Shown in pieces: positions 27,182 to 36,018 of a DNA stretch of 64,000 bases (the first letter of the stretch is position 1; each line of letters begins with the position of its first letter). Source of the stretch: Trichomonas vaginalis G3. Taxonomy: Eukaryota > Parabasalia > Trichomonadida > Trichomonadidae. The DNA lies in the NCBI RefSeq assembly GCF_026262505.1, contig NC_067205.1:11904001-11968000 (forward strand). The letters are read 5' to 3'. Both the position numbers and the translations under genes were made by a program. The notes beneath the pieces were generated by a model. The model saw only the letters and a list, made by a program, of their open reading frames with translations. It made no database searches and was not told the origin of the DNA.

Positions 27182-27239
27182 AAACATCTTCGGGGCTAGA
27201 GGGCACGAAGTGCCTGGAAGCCCCAATACTTTTTTTTTT
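27182..27239 (-). repeat. Right terminal inverted repeat of Maverick A
   Basis: Reverse complement of the left-end consensus: an A run then GTATTGGGGCTTCCAGGCAC. The outer stem is GGGGCT (27192-27197) with AGCCCC (27219-27224). The inner stem is GGCAC (27202-27206) with GTGCC (27210-27214). Confidence 0.9.
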
Positions 27240-27244
27240 AATCA
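27240..27244. repeat. Target site duplication of Maverick A, right (AATCA)
   Basis: Directly follows the terminal T run and matches 2831-2835. Confidence 0.7.
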
Positions 27245-29930
27245 TTATTACAGATTTGCCTCTATACTATATATTTAATTTAATTTCACTAACCAACCGA
27301 ACCTGAAATCTCATAATTACTGCGATTGTAGAAATGCTATTAGATAGATATTTGAATTAGATACTGAATTTTCAAATTTCAAAATTTTTCTCATTAATTT
27401 AGATGCAATTTGATTAAGAAACACCATGTTATGAAATCATAGTTAAAATGAGATGATAAAATTGAACAAAATTTAACGAATTAAAATTTAATAATTTAAA
27501 AAGCTAAATATTTTATATAACACTAAATGGTTATTACTCTTTATATATTGTCTGTTTTAAAAAGCATAAAATATCATATATATTTTTCTGATAATTTAGA
27601 TTTTCAAAAAAAGTTTTCCGTTCGGCAAATGAACCTCAAAACAAGTTTTTCTATGATGTTTCCTAACCATTGTACTATACTAGAAGTGGAGCAAAAATTC
27701 GATTTTATAGTATTTAATCGCCTGTCAGCCCAAGGGTTGTTTGCTATCTTCACTCTCTACTGATAATAACACAAAAATAACATAAATGATTAAATTTGTT
27801 ATTAGTTTTCTAAAACAAAATATTGATAATAAAATATCTCATCATTTTTTATGCACACTGTAAGATATATTTTGAAAATATATCTGCACATATGTATAAA
27901 TACTCTTTTACAATCTTATTTTAGAAAATCATATCTCTATTTGCTGAATCACTTAATAATTCAAACTATAAAAACATTTTTACAATTATTAGAATACAAT
28001 TAGCTATTTTTAACTATAATGTTTACTGTAATATCTGATAAACTCATATATAATGACATTTTGCTCTGGAATAATCATTTTTTATACTAGAGCATATTTT
28101 TTAATATTATATCATGATGCAATATAATATATATATGCAGTGGTATCATAATTCAAACAACTTTGCATGCTATTTAACTTGTGCTTTGATACCATTTTGA
28201 CAATTAACTAGAAAAATTAATAAAAGCTGAATATATTTGAAAAGACACTTCCACTATTTTCATATGCAATCCTTTCATTTTAAATTTGTTTAATTATCTT
28301 AACATCATCGCAATCATTTTATTTATCTTTCTTATTTTATCAATTATCTCACAAGCTATCATTGATCGAGTACATATACCTCTATCATTCTCTTCTTATC
28401 AGATATTAAGCATTTAATATTACATATTTTTTCAAATGTTAAAATTTTTGCCTTTCATCTTTTATTATCTTCGAATTCTTAATTTACCTTATTTCTATTA
28501 TTTATATATTTTAGTCTTATTAAGTGATATCATAATTTGGAATTATATATTTTTATCTTGCATTCAGATTTCAACTTCTGGAGTGTTGCATAATAATTAA
28601 TGGTAATTTAATCTCAGTGCTCAATAAAAATAGGATATATCTTCGTTTTTTGAGCAACATTTGGAAAAACAACAGACATTTTGACCAAAATAAATTTAAT
28701 TCATTTTTCTATTTTTATCTACGAATTTTTTTCATTTTTTAAACAAAAAGGCCATATCTTTTGAAAACACACCATAAAAAATATACTTTATCAATCAAAA
28801 CGATTGTATGTTAAGTTTAAAATTCGAACAAACCTGCAAATTTGAATACTTTACAAGATTTTTCAATGCCTATATTTCAATGAATACTCAAAATTTAGCC
28901 ATGATTTCTATATCAAAAACATTCTATATTAAGAACTCTTTCATTTTGATTTTTTTCGAAATCCATCATCTCAAACTATAAATTTTGAAAAAATTGCAAA
29001 ACTCTCACAATATGAATAGATTTGCATCAAAATATTTTTTGTAGTTCTAGAATAGTAATTCGGTTAGTAATTAACAGATATTTTTTATTCATTCAGCAAA
29101 AAGTTGCTATTATATGTAGTAATCACAAAAACAGGCCATGCTAATATACATGAATAATGACTATGATTTGAAAAATTATCGAATGAAAAAATGAATTTAA
29201 TCAAAATAGATAAACAAATTTACCATTAAATTTATCTACATACCAATAAGATTTACACATATGGTTACAATAGTTTGTATTTATATTAAGTGGACAATTA
29301 TTTTCAAAGATAATCTTCAATTATTCCTTCCATATCAAAAAAACATCACAAATTACTTGGGAGAAACGTTATCTATATTCATGCATAACTAAACCTCCTA
29401 AATAATGCAAATATTGAATTGAATTTTATTGCAAATCTTTGTTCATCATATTTTATTAATAATAGATTGACAGCTCATAGTTGATACTTAATCCAATCAT
29501 AAACAATAAAGTTTATGAGATTTTTATTCAAATTTAAGTTAAAATAGTTAAATTAAATTCAATTTAAAATGTTTCCACAACATAAGAATTTTTTATTGGG
29601 TTCATATCCTTGTCTATTCATAAAGAATATGTTGATAATGAACAATTGGAATGATTGAGCATTTTTCAGTCATTTACAAGTATTTGTACTAAGAAAGAAA
29701 AAATAGTATCAGTATTCATCACAATGTTTAGTATTGCTACATAGAAATCTAAAATTACTTGAATTTGTTAGTTAGCATATAGATTTTAATTCATTTATTA
29801 TTAGTATTGAATATTTTTTATTCTAAATAATTTTAAATCATTATATTAGCCATTTTTTAAAGATATTTCAATCCCAAATCCCTCAATTTTTAGTTTTTAA
29901 AGATTTTTTACAATAAATCATTTTAAATAC
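27245..29930. other. Gene-free host DNA between Mavericks A and B
   Basis: About 2.7 kb of very AT-rich sequence. The longest frame (27527-27763) has no coding character. I see no repeat, RNA gene or transposon end. Confidence 0.65.
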
Positions 29931-29935
29931 AATTC
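29931..29935. repeat. Target site duplication of Maverick B, left (AATTC)
   Basis: AATTC immediately before the terminal A run; identical to 54611-54615 after the right end. No ambiguity with the A run. Confidence 0.85.
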
Positions 29936-29998
29936 AAAAAAAAAAAAGGTATTGGGGCTTCCAGGCACTTCGTGCCCTCTAGCCCCTGAAGATGTTTT
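29936..29998 (+). repeat. Left terminal inverted repeat of Maverick B
   Basis: A run then GGTATTGGGGCTTCCAGGCA, the GGCAC/GTGCC inner hairpin and AGCCCC, followed by GAAGATGTTTT. It matches its own right end over about 50 bp with one indel. Confidence 0.9.
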
Positions 29999-30048
29999 GT
30001 CACCTTTCTGTCACTTTTCAGGAAAAAAACATTTTTATTGTATATAAA

Positions 30049-30867
30049 ATGAATTTTACAAAACCACCGTTACCCTTCTTTGGAAATAAGAGTAGATGTA
30101 AAGATATTCTATTGAGAGAACTTAAGAAACTACCGAATGGTCTAACATTTGTAGATTTGTTCGGTGGAAGTTTCTATATATCTCATTTGTGCCATACAAT
30201 ATTTCCTGACTCAAAGATTATATGCAATGACTTCGACAACTATATGAACCGTCTCAAACATATACCAGACACAAACAAAATATTGAGTGAGTTGAAAGAA
30301 AAGATACCTATAGGTAAGATGGAACGTATACCATTAGATAAGAAAAATACTGTCAGAGAGGTTTTGAAAAAAGCAGAGTATATTGACTGGGATAGTATAT
30401 CTTCTAGACTATTGTATAGTGGTTCTATAAGAGTTCATGACATTGAAACACTTATGTCAAACGTTTTATATCTTAACTATACAAAGGTTTTCAAAGAGAA
30501 CATAGAAAAATATACTGAGGGTATAGAGTTTGTGAGATGTCGTTGGACAGAGTTGTATGAAAAATATAAAAACAAGGAAAATGTTTTCTTTATAGTAGAC
30601 CCACCGTTCTATAACACATATGATTTTCAATACCAAGTAGACTGGACTTTGAGAGACTCTTTAGAAACTTTAGACGTTTTACATAACCATCCATGCTTTT
30701 ACTTTACATCCGATAAAAGTGGTTTGGAAAGTGTCATGAGATGGTTAGAGGACATACATGAGTATGATTTTAGATACGATAAGATAGAATATGAGAGAGG
30801 TCCTATAAACCGGAAAAAGTGTCACAACAAAGAAATTTTATTGGTAAGTAAATGTGGTTTGAAATAG
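30049..30867 (+). CDS. Dam-type adenine-N6 DNA methyltransferase (B copy)
   Basis: 272 residues, with FVDLFGGS and DPPF conserved; only a handful of residues differ from A (for example IFPDSK for VFPDSK and ILSELK for ILKELK). An upstream in-frame Met at 29992 lies inside the terminal repeat and is absent in A, so ATG 30049 after the TATATAAA leader is preferred. Intact, so it could supply the activity for both elements. Confidence 0.92.
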   Translation: MNFTKPPLPFFGNKSRCKDILLRELKKLPNGLTFVDLFGGSFYISHLCHTIFPDSKIICNDFDNYMNRLKHIPDTNKILSELKEKIPIGKMERIPLDKKNTVREVLKKAEYIDWDSISSRLLYSGSIRVHDIETLMSNVLYLNYTKVFKENIEKYTEGIEFVRCRWTELYEKYKNKENVFFIVDPPFYNTYDFQYQVDWTLRDSLETLDVLHNHPCFYFTSDKSGLESVMRWLEDIHEYDFRYDKIEYERGPINRKKCHNKEILLVSKCGLK

Positions 30868-30983
30868 GACTACTTGTTTTAGGTTTTTTCCATTGTGTCA
30901 TTTACTTATTTGACGTGGCAGAAAGATATAGAGAATATGAAGATGAACCAATACCAGCAAATGTTCAGCATATGTACTCGTAA
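30852..30983 (+). CDS. Small single-span membrane protein, 43 aa (B copy)
   Basis: Same frame, overlap and hydrophobic N-terminus as the A copy; differs by Ile for Met and His for Tyr in the acidic tail. Conservation of the frame over a non-overlapping stretch of more than 100 nt supports translation. Confidence 0.5.
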   Translation: MWFEIGLLVLGFFHCVIYLFDVAERYREYEDEPIPANVQHMYS

Positions 30984-31006
30984 GAGATATTTTTATCTAA
31001 TATTAA

Positions 31007-31369
31007 ATGGACGCACAGAACTTAGCGAATGCACAGCAACCTGGACAACCAAACCCAGAGAATATTCCAAATGAAGTTAGAATACAAACTGCAATGGCAA
31101 ACTATGGTCAAGTGCCAACAGATGTACAAATGCAAACTGCCATGTCAAATGACGCTGCGTTAGGTTTGCCACCATGGTATGCAAATATGAGATGGAAAGA
31201 GTTTTATACAAACCCTGAAGTGGGATATAAACAACTCTATGCAGATGACGCGAACACAGGAGTTGACCCGGAATATGTTTTCTACCAGAGGAGAAATAGA
31301 ATGTATGAGCTCCAGTTAAAAAATGCTATGGAACTCAACAGGAAACGTAAGAGACTAGGTGGACATTAG
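31007..31369 (+). CDS. Small hypothetical virion-like protein, 120 aa, intact
   Basis: Full-length version of the gene broken in A. Two internal repeats (IQTAMANYG, MQTAMSNDA) precede an aromatic segment, and the C-terminus is strongly basic (RKRKRLGGH). The basic end may touch DNA or the capsid interior. No known domain. Confidence 0.72.
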   Translation: MDAQNLANAQQPGQPNPENIPNEVRIQTAMANYGQVPTDVQMQTAMSNDAALGLPPWYANMRWKEFYTNPEVGYKQLYADDANTGVDPEYVFYQRRNRMYELQLKNAMELNRKRKRLGGH

Positions 31370-31387
31370 ATTTTTACATATAGTAAA

Positions 31388-31630
31388 ATGGGTTTCTTTG
31401 GAAGAATAGGAAACTTCTTTCGAAATGTTGGAAGAGGTATATGGAATGGAATAAAATCTGTCGGAAGAGGAATTTGGAACGGAGTCAAAAATATTGGTAA
31501 AAGAGTAGGTCAGTTCGTTGGTATTATACCTAAAGACCCTGAACCAGAAGAACAAGCTCCTGTTATACAACAGCCTGAACCTGCACCACAGTCTAGTTGG
31601 CAACCAAATCCAACACCTCAACCGTATTAA
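31388..31630 (+). CDS. Small amphipathic MGFFG protein (B copy)
   Basis: 80 residues, one substitution from A (Ser for Thr in the repeat module). Possible N-myristoylation at Gly2, amphipathic N-terminal half, Pro/Gln tail. Confidence 0.7.
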   Translation: MGFFGRIGNFFRNVGRGIWNGIKSVGRGIWNGVKNIGKRVGQFVGIIPKDPEPEEQAPVIQQPEPAPQSSWQPNPTPQPY

Positions 31631-31632
31631 AA

Positions 31633-32481
31633 TTATATTTTTACCGTTCGATAGTAGTTGTATATGAAACTAAGTTCTAAGTAAAACGCATGGTATAATG
31701 GAACTATTCTCTTTCTTCCATCTGTTGTAAACCATACTTGAAAGTCTGAAATACTTCCACTCGGTGGTTCATATAGCTTTGTAGGTTTTTCGTAAAAGTC
31801 ATTTGCCAAGCATAAAAAAGAGTTTTGTGCACCAGAAAATGAAGCATGAACTATAATAGCATCTGAGTCGAAAACATTTTCATATGTTCCATTAGGGTTT
31901 TCGACTTCATAAAAGTTCGGGTGTACTGGATATTCTGCAGGCTGATTTAACATCCTCAAAAATCTATACCATGCCAAGTTGTTATATTTTGTAGAAATAT
32001 AAACGTTTTCTCCAAGGTCTTCTATTCTATCGATTTTAACAGTTGCATTTTTCCTGTCATATATAATATCGAGATGGTACTCTCCTTCGTCAATGTTAAA
32101 CTGGTTTGCATATTCGAGATAGATATCGTTTATTTTTTCTTGAAAAGCTTGAAGAGTTGTTTCTAAGTTTACAAGCAAATTCACTTGTAAAAGTTTTCCC
32201 TGTTCAAATTTCTCATACGTACGTTTTTCTTTGTTATAGTATCGAACTTCAAAAGCGACCGTAAATGGGAAACCATGTATGGCTTCTGAAATGAACTTCA
32301 TTCTACGAAAGCCAATAGCTTTTGTGACGGATGGGTCTCTTAACCATCTCAATGGGTAGTCAAAACGATAGCCTTCATGCTTTACGGTCTCTGTCTCAAA
32401 CTTTTGATCGACATTAGTAAAAAGTTCATCTAATGGTTTAGTTGTAGCAACTCTTGAATTTTCTTTTTCTATTGAAAGCAT
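31633..32481 (-). CDS. Conserved virion-type protein (B copy of 4545-5393)
   Basis: 282 residues, intact, a few substitutions from A. The strand-rich C-terminus (SDFQVWFTT, YLELSFIYNY) is unchanged. Diverges from the fibre gene across the same 18-bp ATAAAA/CTAG promoter, here with one T for A. Confidence 0.75.
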   Translation of the reverse strand: MLSIEKENSRVATTKPLDELFTNVDQKFETETVKHEGYRFDYPLRWLRDPSVTKAIGFRRMKFISEAIHGFPFTVAFEVRYYNKEKRTYEKFEQGKLLQVNLLVNLETTLQAFQEKINDIYLEYANQFNIDEGEYHLDIIYDRKNATVKIDRIEDLGENVYISTKYNNLAWYRFLRMLNQPAEYPVHPNFYEVENPNGTYENVFDSDAIIVHASFSGAQNSFLCLANDFYEKPTKLYEPPSGSISDFQVWFTTDGRKRIVPLYHAFYLELSFIYNYYRTVKI

Positions 32482-32499
32482 TTTTTATCTAGAATAAAA

Positions 32500-33840
32500 A
32501 TGTCGAAAGAAACAGCGTCTATGAGAGAAATACAACACAACCGACAACTCATTGTACAAGCTCTAAATAAGAACACAACAAACTTTTCAAACTATTCTAA
32601 GATATCTGAGTCATTGAAAGAAGGAAACTTAAAACTGACGATAAACCCATTGACAGACGAGTTTCTGTTTCAAGACAGTAAGAACCATACTGTTTGTATA
32701 AATCCAACAAAAAGAACTTTAAACGAGAAACCTATAGATGAACTTCTTTTGAAAGCAGATATTGACAACAAAGCTGACAAAGAGTATGTCATTGAAAAAG
32801 TTCAAGAAGAACATGACAGAGCAGATGCAACATATGCAACGAAAGAACATACTCATCCTGAACTAGCGGACAAAACATATGTTGACAATAAAATGTCAAG
32901 TGAAGTGACAAGAGCTGAAAACGAATATTCTAAAAAGACTCATACACATACCATTGCAAATATTACAAACTTACAAGAAACCTTAAACAGTAAAAGTGAC
33001 GTTGGACATACACATACCATTGCAAATATTACAAACTTACAAGAAACCTTAAACAGGAAAAGTGACGTTGGACATACACATACCATTGCAAATATTACAA
33101 ACTTACAAGAAACCTTAAACAGGAAAAGTGACGTTGGACATACACACGATTTCTTCGCAACTGTTGGTATAGAAAATATTGCAGGAACGGTTGAAGAACC
33201 TGATGGAACTGGTGGGGATGTATTAAATTGGAAACCTCCTAACTTTCCACAAGGTTTAACATCGGAGGATGACATAACGACGATGAAATACACTAGATGT
33301 AGAAATGTCTATGTCATGGAGGATGAAAACAATGTTAAATTCACTGCTCAAGATTTATATGATAAAAAAGCTGACAAAACAGAGCTTCAAACGTTAAAGA
33401 CAGAAATACTTCAAACACTATATCCTATAGGTTCTATTTACACGTCAATGAACTCTACCAGACCAGAAGTAGTACTTGGTCTCGGAACTTGGACTCAAAT
33501 AGTCGACAGGTTTTTGTATTGTGCAAACTCTTCAAAGGAAACAGGTGGAAGTAAAACGATTTCAGGTGAAAACTTACCTGCACACAGTCACTACATAGAT
33601 TTAAGTACATCTCAAGCAGGTTGGCATAAGCATAGATTTTGGGATTGGTCAGCAATGAAAAAAGGTAAAGGATATGATGTTAAAGACGACGTTCAGTTTG
33701 CTATAAATTGTTTCTGGGGTAACACACAGGGAGAAGGAAACCATACACATCGCGTTTCAGGGTATACGCAAACAACAGGACAAAGTAAAGACTACATGCC
33801 ACCTTACATGACAGTTTACGCATGGTATAGAAATGCTTAG
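32500..33840 (+). CDS. Phage-type receptor-binding tail fibre protein, longer variant
   Basis: 446 residues. The first 100 residues are almost the same as A. The shaft then differs completely: a KVQEEHDRADATYATKEHTH-type segment, three HTHTIANITNLQ repeats, then a unique domain (about residues 215-300: GIENIAGTVEEP, VLNWKPPNFPQG, NVKFTAQDLYDKKAD). The tip is again close to A (YPIGSIYTSMN, GLGTWTQI, PPYMTVYAWYR), with clustered substitutions around ISLSTSQAGWHKH-type positions. This pattern of fixed ends and exchanged centre is typical of phage fibres under selection for host range. Confidence 0.86.
   Translation: MSKETASMREIQHNRQLIVQALNKNTTNFSNYSKISESLKEGNLKLTINPLTDEFLFQDSKNHTVCINPTKRTLNEKPIDELLLKADIDNKADKEYVIEKVQEEHDRADATYATKEHTHPELADKTYVDNKMSSEVTRAENEYSKKTHTHTIANITNLQETLNSKSDVGHTHTIANITNLQETLNRKSDVGHTHTIANITNLQETLNRKSDVGHTHDFFATVGIENIAGTVEEPDGTGGDVLNWKPPNFPQGLTSEDDITTMKYTRCRNVYVMEDENNVKFTAQDLYDKKADKTELQTLKTEILQTLYPIGSIYTSMNSTRPEVVLGLGTWTQIVDRFLYCANSSKETGGSKTISGENLPAHSHYIDLSTSQAGWHKHRFWDWSAMKKGKGYDVKDDVQFAINCFWGNTQGEGNHTHRVSGYTQTTGQSKDYMPPYMTVYAWYRNA
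32941..33138 (+). repeat. 66-bp in-frame repeats in the fibre shaft, three copies
   Basis: Units begin at 32941, 33007 and 33073, each encoding HTHTIANITNLQ plus ten residues; A has two. The near-identity of units indicates recent expansion or conversion. Confidence 0.92.
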
Positions 33841-34795
33841 TCGTCATTTTCAACTTCTTTAGCATATTCGTCAGGAGTTGTCTTATATTTGTTAGGAACT
33901 GTCTTTGAAAGTATACCACCTTGAACCTTAACAAGTTTGAAACGAGGTCTGACAATAGTAGTTTTATCTTCTGCTTGCAGTCTGTACATTTTGCCATGTT
34001 TGCCTAAAACTTCATAATATTCTCTTGTATACTTTCTTCTATTTTTACGAACACGAATGTGAGTACCTGTCGGGTTCCCATTGTTGTCATAGTCAATAGT
34101 ATTTTCATATGGGTCGCGTTTAGGTATTTCTATTTTTACTTTGTCACCTTTCTGAAGTTTGAAGCCTGGCATTCTTTCTTGTTTGTCTCTTTTGACTAAA
34201 CTATTAAATATATAGTCTTTCTCTAAGTCAGGGTTGTTTTTCATTTCTTCGGGGAGTGGTTTCCCAAACCTTTTTGTTTACGGCTATTGTAAATATTTAA
34301 AACTTGTCTCATCTTTGCCATGGAGAAGTGTCTATATTTGTCGTCATATGACATTTCATTTGCTTCACCACCTTGTGGTTGGTTTAAGTCTCTTAACATT
34401 TTTATACATCCGTCAATGACACCAAGAGCAGAATGGTTTTGGTCGACAATGAAATATTGGTTTACATTTTTTGAACGCAGATAGTTTTTAATATCGTCTG
34501 ATTTGAAAGAACTTTCATAGTCAGATGTCAGTTTTGTTGGATGGTATTTGTCAACGAATATTGTCAAAGCAGTTTTCACATCTAAAATATTTTTGGACTG
34601 TAATGGTATGGCTTCACAGTATCTTGTGTTTTGACCGACAAATATTAGCCAGTATGGTGGTCCATCTTCTCTATATCTCGGAATGTTTTCCAAGATATCC
34701 ATAAACCAAGCATTTGGTGTTGAACTAAAGATTTTTACCATGAGTGCTTTCTTTGTTGCCTTAGAAACATACGGGTCCTTGTTTGAATTCGTCAT
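33837..34795 (-). pseudogene. INT: Maverick rve-family integrase, frameshifted in B
   Basis: Same core as A, with D33, D92 and D128 (ALGVIDGCI): the third acidic residue is again Asp. B lacks two bases near 34253, separating the catalytic core (184 residues) from the C-terminal SH3-like barrel, which is complete here (to VENDD). Since A is broken elsewhere, the two lesions are independent. The stop overlaps the fibre stop. Confidence 0.88.
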
Positions 34796-34811
34796 TTTTA
34801 ACCCATAAGAA

Positions 34812-35213
34812 ATGGGTTTATTTGGCGCATTAGCAGGAGTCGCATCTAGATTTTTGCCCGCAGTGGGAACACTAGCCAGAGGTGCATTTGGAATTGGAAG
34901 GAAGATTTTGAGTACATTAGGTATACTGAAAGAGAAAGCACAACCTATTATACAAACTGTACAGAAAGGTTGGGAGGTAGCACGAGATGCAGCAAATCTT
35001 ATTCCAAATCCTGAAACAAGAGGAAAAGTTCAAGGATGGATGGACAATGTAGGAAGACAAGCAGGAAACTACTATAACAAAGCAAATGACTACTATAACC
35101 AAGCAGGGCACTACATGGACCAAGGTGAAAGATTCTTTAACAGAGGATATAACCATGCACAACAGTGGGTAAACAACAACCAACCTCAACCGCCTCAAAC
35201 GTGGGGAATGTAA
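34812..35213 (+). CDS. MGLFG amphipathic protein (B copy)
   Basis: 133 residues, intact. Differs from A by a few residues (TLARG for TIARG; NQAGHY for NQGGHY). Same probable myristoylation site and Tyr/Asn/Gln-rich repeats. Confidence 0.72.
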   Translation: MGLFGALAGVASRFLPAVGTLARGAFGIGRKILSTLGILKEKAQPIIQTVQKGWEVARDAANLIPNPETRGKVQGWMDNVGRQAGNYYNKANDYYNQAGHYMDQGERFFNRGYNHAQQWVNNNQPQPPQTWGM

Positions 35214-35232
35214 AATTTTTTACTGAGATGAA

Positions 35233-35388
35233 ATGAACAATACAGCATTGAGACAAATGGGCTCAAGATGGCTTTGTCGGCTTCCAGCAGTTACACAACC
35301 ACGTGTTTGTCAAGTTTTTCCTATACCTCAGGAAGTTTTAGACCGACTTAAAAAACCTAAACAACCAGTTGAAAACAAACCAAACTAA
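35233..35388 (+). CDS. Small basic protein, 51 aa (B copy)
   Basis: Same leader TTTTTTACTGAGATGAAATG and the same start inside ATGAAATGA. A few substitutions from A (Leu for Ile at 14, Phe for Leu at 29). The frame is unbroken. Confidence 0.6.
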   Translation: MNNTALRQMGSRWLCRLPAVTQPRVCQVFPIPQEVLDRLKKPKQPVENKPN

Positions 35389-35407
35389 AATTTTTTACTG
35401 AGATGAA

Positions 35408-35992
35408 ATGACCGAAGAAGTTGAAACGGTAGATTTGACACCACAAACAAAAAGTTCAGAACCATTGTCAAAACCTGTCAAAGAACTTACCGATGAAGAG
35501 AAAAATTCAATAATAGAAAGTGTGAGGTCTGGAAATACAAACCCTAACTACAAAGTCACTTTTCATAAAAATGGAACGGCTAGTATCTCAAAAAAGAAAC
35601 AGACTCTCACAAATAAAATATTGAAGTCTGAAGGAACTTTCGAGACAACAGATGGAAAAGTTTACTTCACTGACCAACAGTTCATTATAGAACATCTCAT
35701 TGACTTAGAGTCGAAATATTCTAAACTTTACAACAAACACAAAAAGTTGAAAGGAAAACAAAAACAAATGGCATATGACATTTATGAAGATGTTGACGAC
35801 ACTACTGTTCCAGCAAGTGAGGTAAAGTCAGATGAACCGAAAAGTGACGAAAAACCAATAGAAGAAGAAAAACCAAAAACTGAAGATAAACCAAAACCAA
35901 AGGTTAGTTTCCAAACTAAACCAAGTCAACCTTCATTAGCTGGTATGGGTTGGCGTCAAAGACTTATGGCAGCAGGTGGTTATGTAAAGTAA
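35408..35992 (+). CDS. Charged hypothetical protein, 194 aa (B copy)
   Basis: One substitution from A (Thr for Val in SEGTFETT). Low-complexity Lys/Glu/Pro linker and hydrophobic GMGWRQRL tail conserved. Same ATGAAATGA start context. Confidence 0.7.
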   Translation: MTEEVETVDLTPQTKSSEPLSKPVKELTDEEKNSIIESVRSGNTNPNYKVTFHKNGTASISKKKQTLTNKILKSEGTFETTDGKVYFTDQQFIIEHLIDLESKYSKLYNKHKKLKGKQKQMAYDIYEDVDDTTVPASEVKSDEPKSDEKPIEEEKPKTEDKPKPKVSFQTKPSQPSLAGMGWRQRLMAAGGYVK

Positions 35993-36018
35993 AAAAACAT
36001 TTTTTTATTTTTATAAAA

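Larger units (their letters stand above)
2835..27239 (+). mobile_element. Maverick/Polinton element A, full length, 24.4 kb
   Basis: Bounded by terminal inverted repeats that start with an A run followed by GGTATTGGGGCTTCCAGG (left) and the matching AGTATTGGGG form (right). It is flanked by AATCA at 2831-2835 and 27240-27244, a 5-bp target duplication whose last left base merges with the A run. It encodes rve integrase, family B polymerase, A32-like ATPase and a jelly-roll-type capsid protein, the defining Maverick/Polinton set. Left-half genes run mostly rightward and right-half genes mostly leftward. Several genes are frameshifted (integrase, 3919-4281 gene, ATPase, helicase, penton, MCP, 21234-21816 gene, large structural gene), so the copy looks non-autonomous unless the breaks are sequence errors. 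Confidence 0.95.

Noticed and set aside
27527-27763. 78-residue frame between Mavericks A and B
   Set aside because: No motif, no conservation to judge, composition typical of random AT-rich DNA.
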